Source: an uncultured Lachnospiraceae bacterium
GTDB lineage: Bacteria; Bacillota; Clostridia; Lachnospirales; Lachnospiraceae
DNA: 64,000 nt
Direction: 5' to 3'
Assembly: GCA_947245585.1 (NCBI GenBank)
Contig: CAMXPV010000021.1
Coordinates: 1 to 64,000 of the forward strand
This document shows positions 54,248 to 62,712 of the stretch, piece after piece (positions within the stretch are counted from its first letter, which is position 1; each line of letters begins with the position of its first letter). Made by a program: the position numbers and the translations under genes. The notes under the pieces were generated by a model that had not been told where the DNA came from, did no database searches, and saw only the letters and a list, made by a program, of their open reading frames with translations.

Positions 54248-56071
54248 ATGGGAGAGAAAACAAAGACAAAATCCTCAGTGATTTATCTGAATAAAATTAA
54301 GACATATTTTTCAAAGCCCCAGAACATTATCCTGCTTCTGTTTGGCATCACAGCCACTTTTGGAACGGTGGCGCCGATTGTTGCCATTGTCAAAGATACC
54401 TTTAAGATTCATCCGGGTACCATTGATGCCCATTTGACAGGCAGGGCTACGGGCTATTCCACAGCAAACTATGTGGATCTGTTCACCAGCAGACTGGCGA
54501 AGAGCAATTTGTGGACACCGATGCTAAATACGGTGCTTCTGGCGGTTTTTACCTGTTTGATTTCGATTGTATTTGGCGGGTTATTTGCATTTTTGATCAC
54601 GAGAACAAATTTAAAGTTTAAAAAATATTTAAGTTCCATTTTTATTTTCCCGTACATCATGCCTCAGTGGACATTGGCGGTGGTTTGGCAGAATCTTTTT
54701 AACAGCAACGCGGTGACGGGAACTTCAAACGGCCTGCTCGTTTCCCTATTCGGGCTGACGGCGCCAAAGTGGTGGTGTATGGGGCTTCTGCCCTGTGCAG
54801 TGGTGTTGGGATTGCACTACGCACCCTTCGCCTACATCATGATTGGCGGCATTTTCCGGAATATGGATGCCAATCTGGAGGAGGCGGCGACCATTCTGGA
54901 TACGCCGAAGTGGAAGATCATGACCAGGGTGACGCTGCCCATGGTAAAACCGGCGATCCTCTCCACGATCCTTCTGGTGTTCGGAAGCGCCATGGGAAGC
55001 TATCCGGTACCTCATTATCTGGGGCTCACCACACTTTCCACAAAATACGTGTCCATGAACTCCAAGTATACGGGTGAGGCGAGTATTCTGGCCATCATTA
55101 TGATGATCTTCGGCATCATGATTCTGGGACTCAATCAGATGAGCTTAAAGAGCCGGAAGAGCTATACCACTGTGACCGGTAAGTCCGGCCAGATTTCCAA
55201 GATTAATCTGGGTAAGGTGGGAAAATATGCGATCGGTATCGTGCTGATCGTGGTAACATTCTTTACCAGTATTTTCCCGATTATCTCCTTTGCGATTGAG
55301 ACCTTCCTGCCCAATCCCGGAGATTACAGCTTCCTGTATACGGGAGATATGAACAACCTGACGACCAAGTGGTGGGTGACACGCGACAACAATGCGGGAG
55401 CATTGTACGGCCAGCCAGGTATCCTGTTCAACAAGACCATATGGCACGCCTTTGGCGGCACACTTTTGGTAGCCGTATGCTGTGCGTTGGTGGCAGGAAC
55501 CATCGGTACATTGATTGGTTACGCCGTATCGAAAAACAGAAGGAGCAAATGGGCAAACTACGTGAACAATATGGCATTCCTGCCGTATCTGATGCCCTCT
55601 TTGGCAGTGGGAGCAGCATTTTTCATCCTGTTCTCCAATGAAAAGATTAACCTCTTTAACACCTATGCGCTGCTGATTATAGCGGGTACGGTGAAGTATA
55701 TTCCTTTCGCCAGCAGGGCGGCCCTCAACTCCATGCTGCAGCTGTCGGGGGAGATTGAGGAGGCGGCAATTATTCAGGATCTTTCCTGGTTTAAGCGGAT
55801 GTTCCGGATCATCATTCCGATCCAGAAATCGTCCATCATCAGCGGTTACATGCTGCCGTTTATGACGTGCTTAAGAGAGCTGTCGCTGTTTTTGCTTCTC
55901 TGTACGCAGGGCTTTATTTTATCAACCACGTTGGATTACTTTGACGAGATGGGACTGTACGCGTTCTCAAGCGCTATTAACCTGATCCTGATCGTGGCGA
56001 TTCTGATCTTTAATACATTGGTGAATAAGATAACCGGCGCAAGCCTTGATGAAGGTATCGGCGGTAAGTAG
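54248..56071 (+). CDS. ABC importer permease, two fused membrane domains (FbpB/AfuB-like)
   Basis: A 607-residue permease with two BPD_transp_1 domains in one chain, about 12 helices. The EAA loops that meet the ATPase are at about 217-240 (EEAATILDTPKWKIMTRVTLP) and 520-545 (EEAAIIQDLSWFKRMFRIIIP). This fused layout is typical of Fbp/Afu/Sfu iron and hexose-phosphate importers. It begins with a Lys-rich cytoplasmic N-terminus. The ribosome binding site is AAGGAGAAG. Confidence 0.9.
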   Translation: MGEKTKTKSSVIYLNKIKTYFSKPQNIILLLFGITATFGTVAPIVAIVKDTFKIHPGTIDAHLTGRATGYSTANYVDLFTSRLAKSNLWTPMLNTVLLAVFTCLISIVFGGLFAFLITRTNLKFKKYLSSIFIFPYIMPQWTLAVVWQNLFNSNAVTGTSNGLLVSLFGLTAPKWWCMGLLPCAVVLGLHYAPFAYIMIGGIFRNMDANLEEAATILDTPKWKIMTRVTLPMVKPAILSTILLVFGSAMGSYPVPHYLGLTTLSTKYVSMNSKYTGEASILAIIMMIFGIMILGLNQMSLKSRKSYTTVTGKSGQISKINLGKVGKYAIGIVLIVVTFFTSIFPIISFAIETFLPNPGDYSFLYTGDMNNLTTKWWVTRDNNAGALYGQPGILFNKTIWHAFGGTLLVAVCCALVAGTIGTLIGYAVSKNRRSKWANYVNNMAFLPYLMPSLAVGAAFFILFSNEKINLFNTYALLIIAGTVKYIPFASRAALNSMLQLSGEIEEAAIIQDLSWFKRMFRIIIPIQKSSIISGYMLPFMTCLRELSLFLLLCTQGFILSTTLDYFDEMGLYAFSSAINLILIVAILIFNTLVNKITGASLDEGIGGK

Positions 56072-56087
56072 ATAAAGGAGGTTCAAC

Positions 56088-57734
56088 ATGCCGGAAATTA
56101 AATTGAGAGATGTGACAAAACGATGGGGAAAGTTTTACGCGGTGGATCATCTGGATCTGGATATCGCAGACAATTCCTTTATTACCCTGCTTGGACCGTC
56201 AGGCTGTGGTAAAACCACGACCCTTCGTATGATAGCGGGTCTGGAGACACCTACCAGCGGACAAATTACCATAGGGGACAGAGTGGTTTTTGACAGCGAG
56301 GCAGGTATCAATGTGCCGGCCAACAAACGTAAGGTAGGATTTCTGTTCCAAAATTATGCACTGTGGCCCAATATGACGGTGTACCAGAATATTTCCTTTG
56401 GCCTGAGCAACATTCATGAAGAAATGCCAACTTACGACCTGGAGGCCAAAAAACTGGATGCCAAAATAAAAGCGCTCAAAAATCCCAAAGAATTTATCAA
56501 ACTGATCGAGGAGTGCAAAGATAAAAACGGCAAGCCCGACATGGATAAGATTTATCTGAAACTGATTGACACCTACACGGTATCCATCTACACGGCGAAG
56601 GAGCTCTATGCGCTGAAAATCCATGAAGCTTCCGATGTGGAGAAGGCGGCAAAAGACGCGGTGGCGAAGATGGAGCAGGAGCTTAATGCGCTGCGGGAGT
56701 CCCACAAGAATAAGGGTGAGGAACTGGACAGCGATTTTGCTATCAGGCAGGGTGGCAAACTGGTAAAGAGCGTGAGGAAGCTGACCAAGGAGGAAGTGGA
56801 CCTCTCCGTGCGCCGGGTTTCCAGGATTGTAAAGATTGGTATGTTTATGGACAGATATCCGGCGGAGCTGTCCGGCGGCCAACAGCAGAGGGTGGCGATT
56901 GCCCGAACCCTTGCGCCCGAACCCCAGGTGCTTTTCATGGATGAGCCACTTTCCAATCTGGACGCGAAACTGCGTTTGGAGATGAGATACGAGTTACAGA
57001 GACTTCATTTGGAGACGGGGAGCACCTTCGTGTATGTGACCCATGACCAGATGGAAGCGATGACACTGGCGACAAAGATCTGTCTGATTAACAACGGCGT
57101 TTTGCAGCAGTACGACGCTCCGCTTGATGTGTACAACAGACCGAATAACCTGTTTGTGGCGGACTTCGTGGGTAATCCCTCCATCAACTTTGTGGAGGCC
57201 AGGGGAAAACAGACTGGCGATAGTTTGGAGCTGTCGGTGTTAGATGGCAGAAAGGCGGTCTTTACCCCCAATGAGCCGATTGATATGGAAAAATGGTTTG
57301 CCAAAAGAGACGCCGACGAAAAGGAAGCGGAGGCGGCCAGAAAGAAGATGCTTGAAGACAAAAAGGCGGTAGAGAAGGGTAACAAGGACGAGGTCTTCAA
57401 GTATCATATCAGCAAAGTGGACGAGAGCGACTACAGCGTGCAGGAGGAGCCGGTAATCACCAACGAGGATTTTGTCATCGGCATTCGGCCCGAATGTATC
57501 AAGGTGGACGCTGCCGGAGAGATGGAGGGCATTATCTTCGGCGCTATGCCTACGGGTATGGAATCCACGATCAAGGTTGCCGTGGGAGATTATCTTCTGA
57601 CCGGCGTGGTGTTCGGCAGTACCCTATACAAGATCGGGGAAAAAGAGCGGTTTAATATCAGCGGCAAGGATATCCTGCTCTTCGACAGAAAGTCCGGGAA
57701 ATGTATTACGGCGGGGTCGATTTCAGTTCAGTAG
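56088..57734 (+). CDS. ABC importer ATPase with large insertion before the signature motif
   Basis: A 548-residue ATPase, far longer than the usual 340-370. Walker A GPSGCGKT is at 36-43 and the Q loop at Gln88, normal so far. Then about 125 extra charged, helical residues (about 111-235, coiled-coil-like) separate the Q loop from the signature LSGGQQQ at 261-267. Walker B FMDEP is at 283-287 and the switch His at 319. The C-terminal regulatory (TOBE-type) part holds a second charged insertion (about 405-460). All catalytic motifs are kept, so it should be active. It lies 16 bases after the permease gene behind AAAGGAGG. Confidence 0.9.
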   Translation: MPEIKLRDVTKRWGKFYAVDHLDLDIADNSFITLLGPSGCGKTTTLRMIAGLETPTSGQITIGDRVVFDSEAGINVPANKRKVGFLFQNYALWPNMTVYQNISFGLSNIHEEMPTYDLEAKKLDAKIKALKNPKEFIKLIEECKDKNGKPDMDKIYLKLIDTYTVSIYTAKELYALKIHEASDVEKAAKDAVAKMEQELNALRESHKNKGEELDSDFAIRQGGKLVKSVRKLTKEEVDLSVRRVSRIVKIGMFMDRYPAELSGGQQQRVAIARTLAPEPQVLFMDEPLSNLDAKLRLEMRYELQRLHLETGSTFVYVTHDQMEAMTLATKICLINNGVLQQYDAPLDVYNRPNNLFVADFVGNPSINFVEARGKQTGDSLELSVLDGRKAVFTPNEPIDMEKWFAKRDADEKEAEAARKKMLEDKKAVEKGNKDEVFKYHISKVDESDYSVQEEPVITNEDFVIGIRPECIKVDAAGEMEGIIFGAMPTGMESTIKVAVGDYLLTGVVFGSTLYKIGEKERFNISGKDILLFDRKSGKCITAGSISVQ

Positions 57735-57766
57735 AGGATGCAAGGGGGAGATTTATAAAATACAAA

Positions 57767-57800
57767 AGGAGGTGCTGCGGAGGCGGCGCCTTCTTTTTTT
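57767..57800 (+). terminator. Terminator after the ABC importer
   Basis: A 12-bp stem with three G-U pairs (57767-57778/57783-57794) and GGAG loop, followed by seven T. Confidence 0.85.
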
Positions 57801-57860
57801 GGGGGAGGGGGGACAGGAGGAAATTTTGCTGTCTATGTAGTCTAATACCAACTTGCATTA

Positions 57861-57889
57861 TTGACAAACAGCATAAGATTTGCTACACT
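57861..57889 (+). promoter_or_regulatory. Promoter of the MarR/nitroreductase genes
   Basis: TTGACA at 57861-57866, 17 bases and TACACT at 57884-57889. Confidence 0.8.
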
Positions 57890-57896
57890 TACAACA

Positions 57897-57910
57897 GTCA
57901 ATAAATTGAC
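57897..57910 (+). promoter_or_regulatory. Likely MarR operator
   Basis: GTCAAT-AA-ATTGAC is a perfect inverted repeat just after the -10 box, where a repressor would block initiation. An ACAGT/ACTGT pair brackets a longer stretch around it, and another ATTGAC half site lies at 57920-57925. MarR proteins usually repress their own gene through such repeats. Confidence 0.65.
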
Positions 57911-57928
57911 GGTACTGTAATTGACTTT

Positions 57929-58408
57929 TTGGAGGTGGTTGATATAACAAAGGAAACCAAGAAGAACGCATATCTGTATTGCAAATTTCGGGATGAGCAG
58001 CTTGCATTGTATGATGAGTACGCTAAACGCCACGGAATGTTGATGAAAACACTGTTAGTAGTTAATGTTTTATTCTATGACGATTTCTATGGCAAAGGCG
58101 GCGTAACACAGACAGAGATTTGTCAGCGCACCTTTCAGTCTAAACAAACGGTCAATCTGATTATACGAAATCTTTTAAGTGAAGCATATGTAACGGTTGA
58201 AGAGCGAAAAGAAAATAAGCGGGAAAAATTAGTGCGGATAACTGAAGCGGGCAAAGCTTACTGTGAAAAAATTGTCCGCCACATCACATGGGCAGAAGAT
58301 ACGGCAATGTCTATGTTTACACAAGAGGAACAAAAACAGCTAATTGAACTTTCACGGACGTTTACAAAAAACTTAACAGAGCTAATCAATAAGGAAACGG
58401 AGCATTGA
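57929..58408 (+). CDS. MarR-family transcriptional regulator
   Basis: A protein of about 155-159 residues with a winged HTH (VTQTEICQRTFQSKQTVNLIIRNL, EERKENKREKLVRITEAG wing). The start is uncertain. TTG 57929 and GTG 57935 overlap the GGAGG site (57931-57935) itself, and the codon at good spacing is an ATA at 57944. Its stop is three bases before the nitroreductase ATG, so it most likely regulates that gene and itself. Confidence 0.85.
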   Translation: MEVVDITKETKKNAYLYCKFRDEQLALYDEYAKRHGMLMKTLLVVNVLFYDDFYGKGGVTQTEICQRTFQSKQTVNLIIRNLLSEAYVTVEERKENKREKLVRITEAGKAYCEKIVRHITWAEDTAMSMFTQEEQKQLIELSRTFTKNLTELINKETEH

Positions 58409-58411
58409 AAC

Positions 58412-59038
58412 ATGGAACTTTACGAAGCAATTAACAAGAGGAAAACTACAAGGGAATTTTTAGACACAGAAGTTGATTTCGAGGTCATTAAAAGAATTTT
58501 GGAAGCAGGAAACAAGGCTCCCACTTGGGATCATAACCGTAATTGGCAGTATATTGTTTTGAGAACCGATGAAGAAAAAGAATATGCCTTTTCCGAAGCC
58601 AAAGCGATTGCAGATAAATTCGATGCCGACAAGTATCTGAATATGCCCAGACCTTACCCGATTACATTGGGGCAAAAAATGTACGGCTATGCTATGCCTA
58701 AACAATATACTATGCTGAAAGACGCACCATATGTAATTATTCCTTTATTCAAATCAAAAGAGTTGAACAGCGAATATGTTTCCAAATTAAATCCTTTCGC
58801 TACTATTTGGTGTGTAATAGAAAATATCTTTTTAGCGGCAACGGCAGAAGGCTTATCGTGCTCAATGCGCATACCGCTGAATAAAGAACACGATATTGTC
58901 AAGAAAAAACTGAAAGTGCCACCGACCTATATGATACCAGTATTTATCGGTATTGGCTATGCAAATCCCGAAGAACCGCAATTAGAGCAATATAATCCCG
59001 ATATAGACAAACAAATCCGCTTTGGGAGATGGAAATGA
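58412..59038 (+). CDS. Nitroreductase-family flavoprotein
   Basis: A 208-residue FMN-dependent oxidoreductase. RKTTREF at 10-16 and the NKAPTWDHNRNWQYIV region bind FMN; the C-terminal GIGYANPEEP loop is typical. Such enzymes reduce nitro groups, quinones or flavins with NAD(P)H. Together with the MarR gene it forms a two-gene unit that probably responds to an aromatic or oxidising compound. Confidence 0.9.
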   Translation: MELYEAINKRKTTREFLDTEVDFEVIKRILEAGNKAPTWDHNRNWQYIVLRTDEEKEYAFSEAKAIADKFDADKYLNMPRPYPITLGQKMYGYAMPKQYTMLKDAPYVIIPLFKSKELNSEYVSKLNPFATIWCVIENIFLAATAEGLSCSMRIPLNKEHDIVKKKLKVPPTYMIPVFIGIGYANPEEPQLEQYNPDIDKQIRFGRWK

Positions 59039-59202
59039 TTATGTGACAAATGACGATAGTATGAGCAGACCTTTTTTTGCGCCGCTTGTGATTGTCAATT
59101 ATTTTTATCACAGCGAAATCAAAAAGTCAGCACGAAAGGGCGCAGTGCGTCCGGCGGACGCATGTTTTGCGTCAACCGGAGCGGAGCGTAGAAGTGAGAA
59201 TA

Positions 59203-60027
59203 ATGCCTGAATTACCTGAAATAGAAACAATCAAAAGTATAGTTGAGCCGCAGATACGGGGGCTTACGATTGAAAATGTGCTTGTCAATCGCCCAGAGGT
59301 TATTGCATATCCGACAGCAGATGAATTTTGTGAAGATGTGATAGGACAGGCAATCGGTTCTATGGCACGCAGAGGGAAATTTCTGATTATTAATTTGGGC
59401 AATAGAAACAAGATAATTCTGCACTTGCGAATGACGGGTTGTTTACTTGTTACTCCGTCCGATTATCAACTGGAAAAGCATACACATATCATTATGCAAT
59501 TAAGCAATGGAACGGAACTACGTTTTTCTGATACTCGTCGTTTCGGGCGGTTTTGGCTGATACGAAATGATCAAAAAGATACATACAGCGGTATTGAAAA
59601 GTTGGGATTAGAGCCACTGTCTGCCGAGTGCAACGCCGAATATCTACAATCCCGATTAAAGAAACGAAAAAAAGCAATCAAAGAGTGTCTGCTCGACCAA
59701 AGCGTGATTGTTGGAATAGGCAATATCTATTCTGATGAAATCCTGTATCGTGCAAGGATAAATCCCTCTTCCCCCGCAAATGGTCTGAGCATTAGCGAAT
59801 GGGAACGCCTTGCCTTTGAGATTGCCGACTGCTTACGTTACTTCATTGATAAAAATAGTATCTCTCAAGAGGATTACTTGATAACAAAAGGTCAGGACTA
59901 CCGCAATACTCCATTTCTGCAAGTGTATGGTCACGTCGACGAGCCTTGCCCGAATTGCGGAAATACATTGTGTCGTACTGTTATTGGTGGCAGAAGTAGC
60001 GTGTATTGTCCTGCTTGTCAGAAATAG
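59203..60027 (+). CDS. mutM: Formamidopyrimidine-DNA glycosylase (Fpg/MutM)
   Basis: A 274-residue base-excision enzyme. After Met removal Pro and Glu of MPELPEIET form the active site. A Lys in ARRGKFLI, the H2TH region GIGNIYSDEILYRARINP and a C-terminal zinc finger (CPNC ... CPAC) complete it. It removes oxidised purines such as 8-oxoguanine and nicks the strand. The ATG at 59203 is chosen because MPELP is the invariant N-terminus; an earlier frame from 59092 has no place in the fold. No clear ribosome binding site is present. A GC-rich hairpin (59146-59162) lies in the upstream gap. Confidence 0.95.
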   Translation: MPELPEIETIKSIVEPQIRGLTIENVLVNRPEVIAYPTADEFCEDVIGQAIGSMARRGKFLIINLGNRNKIILHLRMTGCLLVTPSDYQLEKHTHIIMQLSNGTELRFSDTRRFGRFWLIRNDQKDTYSGIEKLGLEPLSAECNAEYLQSRLKKRKKAIKECLLDQSVIVGIGNIYSDEILYRARINPSSPANGLSISEWERLAFEIADCLRYFIDKNSISQEDYLITKGQDYRNTPFLQVYGHVDEPCPNCGNTLCRTVIGGRSSVYCPACQK

Positions 60028-60167
60028 TGGACGAGCGTGCCGTGCAAATTATCCTGTTAAAAATGCAGGGCTATTCCACAAAAGAAATCCTATGGGAAAC
60101 AGAAAATTTTATCAACTTGTTTTGTGGACTTTTATCGGATAAAATAAAAACAGATTTTGTATGTTAG
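60027..60167 (+). CDS. Possible small ORF after mutM
   Basis: A GTG overlapping the TAG of mutM opens 46 codons (VDERAVQIILLKMQGYST start), with protein-like composition. I know no family for it. It may be a real small gene of this transferred block or a chance frame. Confidence 0.25.
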   Translation: MDERAVQIILLKMQGYSTKEILWETENFINLFCGLLSDKIKTDFVC

Positions 60168-60203
60168 TTGGCGGTGGTTTAACACAATGGAATGGAGGGC
60201 ATT

Positions 60204-61124
60204 ATGAAATATCTGGTAATTGGTGCGGGCGGCACAGGCGGCAGTATCGGCGCATATATGACAGAGGCAGGTAAGGATGTGACTCTGATTGCGCGGGGTG
60301 CGCATCTGAAAAAGATGCAGGAAGAGGGTCTTAAGATGGAGACCACGAAAAAGGGAAACTACACCGTGCATCCCGTAAAGGCCTCGGATATGGAGCATTA
60401 TGAGGAACAGCCGGACGTGATTTTTGTCTGCGTGAAGGGATATTCACTGGAGGAGACGATACCCTTTATTAAGCGGGTGGCAAAGGCTTCCACGGTTGTC
60501 ATTCCTATTTTAAATATCTACGGAACGGGCGGCAGAATGCAGGAGAAGCTTCCGGAGCTTCTGGTGACGGACGGCTGTATTTATATCGCCGCTGAAATTA
60601 AGGAGCCTGGAACGATTTGGCAAAATGGTGATATCTTCCGCGTGGTGTACGGCACAAGAAAGCAGGAAGAACTTCGCCCTGAACTATTCGAGGTGGCGAA
60701 AGACTTAAAGGAGAGCGGTATTGACGGTGTGTTGTCGGAGAATATTCAGAGGGATGCTTTGCAGAAGTTTGCCTATGTATCTCCTATGGCGGCCTGTGGT
60801 CTTTACTATCATGTCCTTGCGGGAGAAGTGCAGAAAACCGGGGAGCCGCGGGACACTTTTGTAAAACTGATGAAAGAGGTGGATGCGTTGGCGGTGGCGA
60901 TGGACGTGCCGTTTTTGGTGGATATTGTGACTACCAATTTGCAGATTTTAGATGGGCTGAATCCGACGGCAAGCACTTCTATGCAGAGGGATATCTATGC
61001 GGGGAAGGCATCCGAGATCGACGGGTTGATTTATGAGGTAGTACGAATGGGGAGACAATATGGCGTGCCTACACCCACTTATGAGATGGTGGAGAAAAAG
61101 GCAAGGGAGGATGGCTTGCAATGA
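60204..61124 (+). CDS. Ketopantoate reductase family protein (PanE/ApbA-like)
   Basis: A 306-residue NADPH-dependent reductase. An N-terminal Rossmann fold (YLVIGAGGTGGSIGAYM) is followed by a C-terminal helical ApbA_C domain (LQKFAYVSPMAACGLYYH, NPTASTSMQRDIYAGKASEIDGL). The S-x-x-D and K motifs of ketopantoate reductases are present, but paralogues act on other 2-oxo acids, and no pan genes are near, so the pathway is uncertain. The ATG at 60204 is behind GGAGGG. Confidence 0.85.
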   Translation: MKYLVIGAGGTGGSIGAYMTEAGKDVTLIARGAHLKKMQEEGLKMETTKKGNYTVHPVKASDMEHYEEQPDVIFVCVKGYSLEETIPFIKRVAKASTVVIPILNIYGTGGRMQEKLPELLVTDGCIYIAAEIKEPGTIWQNGDIFRVVYGTRKQEELRPELFEVAKDLKESGIDGVLSENIQRDALQKFAYVSPMAACGLYYHVLAGEVQKTGEPRDTFVKLMKEVDALAVAMDVPFLVDIVTTNLQILDGLNPTASTSMQRDIYAGKASEIDGLIYEVVRMGRQYGVPTPTYEMVEKKAREDGLQ

Positions 61125-61330
61125 GGAAATTTAAAGAGAAATATCTGGCGGGCGAGATTGCGTTTGAGGAGATCGACGATTACAGCCAGGAGTGGGGGTT
61201 CAGCGACACCACGGACACCCTGCGCGAGTATCTGGGATTAAATGCCGAGGAGGAGGACGCATGGGTGAGCGTGGGTGATGAGGCGCTGAAGGAGCTGCTG
61301 GAGCGACAGAAAGCAATACATTTCCGGTAG
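61121..61330 (+). CDS. Small acidic protein of unknown function
   Basis: 69 residues, starting ATG within the ATGA overlap with the reductase gene. The sequence has LREYLGLNAEEEDAWVSVGDEALKELL, a pattern seen in short proteins next to reductases in Clostridia, but I cannot name a family. It is acidic, without signal peptide. Translational coupling suggests it acts with the reductase. Its 3' end overlaps the frame of the toxin remnant. Confidence 0.65.
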   Translation: MRKFKEKYLAGEIAFEEIDDYSQEWGFSDTTDTLREYLGLNAEEEDAWVSVGDEALKELLERQKAIHFR

Positions 61331-61347
61331 TAAAAGGAACGGGCGGA

Positions 61348-61539
61348 TTGCGTAAAATGCGCTTTGCTCTTGAACATGAGGGGAAAAGCGGAGGGGTCAG
61401 AGTATGTTACGTGGATTTTGTAGTTGAAGAGGTTATTTATTTAATTACTGTGTATCCTAAGAGTGAAAAGGATAATTTGTCGCAAAAAGAGCGGAATGAG
61501 ATCAAAAAAATGATTGAGATATTGAAGTCAAGCTTATAA
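61348..61539 (+). pseudogene. Truncated RelE/HigB-like toxin
   Basis: A 63-residue frame from TTG 61348 (or ATG 61357) gives the C-terminal half of a RelE/HigB-type toxin: GGLRKMRFALEHEGKSGGVRVCYVDF and LITVYPKSEKDNLSQKER. The family is about 105-110 residues long. The in-frame codons before 61348 continue the homology briefly (FPVVKGTGG) but have no start and reach a TGA. The first half is missing, probably lost by a deletion that placed the 69-residue gene next to it. RNA cleavage activity is unlikely to be complete. Confidence 0.65.
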
Positions 61540-61552
61540 ATGGGGTGATAAA

Positions 61553-61879
61553 ATGAGTGATGTGTATGAAAGTATTATGACTGGTTTGAGCGAGGCAGTA
61601 GAGGATGCAAGGAGCGAAAAGAAAAAACTGAAAAGAAGAGTGGTAACAGTTACTCCTGTGAAGCAATACCAACCGGATGAGGTAAAAAAAATCAGAAATA
61701 CCGTTGGGATGTCTCAAAAAATATTTGCAAGTTATTTGGGGGTTTCGGATAAGACGGTTGAAGCATGGGAGTCTGGAACAAATCATCCGTCCGGTGCGGC
61801 CAGTCGGCTTCTTAATATGATGGAAATAAATGAAAATCTGATAGAGGAATTTCCGTTTGTAGTAGCAGATAGAAGCTGA
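61553..61879 (+). CDS. XRE-family antitoxin (HigA-like)
   Basis: A 108-residue protein with a C-terminal Cro/C1-type HTH (IRNTVGMSQKIFASYLGVSDKTVEAWESG). It is the usual partner downstream of RelE/HigB toxins of this group. It is complete, so an orphan antitoxin may have remained after the toxin lost its first half. It probably binds DNA upstream of the pair. Confidence 0.85.
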   Translation: MSDVYESIMTGLSEAVEDARSEKKKLKRRVVTVTPVKQYQPDEVKKIRNTVGMSQKIFASYLGVSDKTVEAWESGTNHPSGAASRLLNMMEINENLIEEFPFVVADRS

Positions 61880-61889
61880 AAAGTGTAAC

Positions 61890-61940
61890 GCCTGAAATGG
61901 GCCATGCTTATATAGATGAACCATTTCAGGCATTTCATTT
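61890..61940 (+). terminator. Intrinsic terminator after the antitoxin
   Basis: GCCTGAAATGG (61890-61900) pairs perfectly with CCATTTCAGGC (61921-61931), then ATTTCATTT. The 20-base loop is long. The arrangement also serves the convergent ABC genes weakly. Confidence 0.75.
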
Positions 61941-61971
61941 ATATACGTTTCCGTATGGACATATGCTGAGT

Positions 61972-62709
61972 TTAGTTAGCCGAAATCTCGTGCTTTCGCA
62001 GCCAAAGGATAGACAGCGCCGTGAAAATAAATACGTAGGTCAGTGAATTGACTAAGTGGGCGGACGCATCCAACGCCAGATTTGGATTGTTGGCCCGCAT
62101 TCCCATGCTGTAAAGTGAGTAGGGGTAGCGAAGTCCCATGCCCTTGTTGGTAACCAATAGCCCGAAAATACCGCCGGCCATGGCGATGCCGATGGGAATG
62201 GCAAAGGAGCGGATAATCAGGGACAAGAAGAGCTGCACACTGCAGATCGCCACTGCGCCGACTGTGCCAAAGAGAAACCAACTAACAGCTTCTTTGGGGA
62301 AAGGACTGTTCAGCCCTGAGAGCCGGCCGCAAATATAGTACAGGAAAAAAATCCATAGATTTCCTAATACGGTCATCCATACGGCATGCGTCAGCTTCCC
62401 GAAATACAAAGCGGAGAGCGGGATTGGAGAAGTCAAAAAGCTGTTCCAGTTGTGGCGGGTGTGCTCCAAACGCCATAAATAGGAGCAGTATGTGCCAATC
62501 AATGAGGGCATGAAGAAATAACATAAAAAGAGAGAATGCTGTGTCCACAGGCTGAGCCATTCACTTTTCAGGAGTTCAATGTTGTTCAAGTAGTTAAATG
62601 TGCCGAAGAAAGCGGATATCATGGGAAGTGCGATAAACGCCAACCATACGGGGCTTCTTCTCAGTTTGAGCCGTTCTGCATGGACGGCTTTTCCATAAGA
62701 GGTTTTCAT
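61972..62709 (-). CDS. ABC-2 permease, LanG-like
   Basis: A 245-residue membrane protein with six predicted helices of the lantibiotic-immunity permease type (ABC2_membrane_4): AERLKLRRSPVWLAF at the start, WRLEHTRHNWN after helix 2. It starts three bases before the stop of the next permease and belongs with the two genes to the right. The complex removes antimicrobial peptides or related compounds. Confidence 0.8.
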   Translation of the reverse strand: MKTSYGKAVHAERLKLRRSPVWLAFIALPMISAFFGTFNYLNNIELLKSEWLSLWTQHSLFLCYFFMPSLIGTYCSYLWRLEHTRHNWNSFLTSPIPLSALYFGKLTHAVWMTVLGNLWIFFLYYICGRLSGLNSPFPKEAVSWFLFGTVGAVAICSVQLFLSLIIRSFAIPIGIAMAGGIFGLLVTNKGMGLRYPYSLYSMGMRANNPNLALDASAHLVNSLTYVFIFTALSILWLRKHEISAN

Positions 62710-62712
62710 GTT

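Noticed and set aside
59146-59162. GC-rich hairpin before mutM as terminator
   Set aside because: The 7-bp stem is real but lacks a T-run, so I do not call it a terminator.
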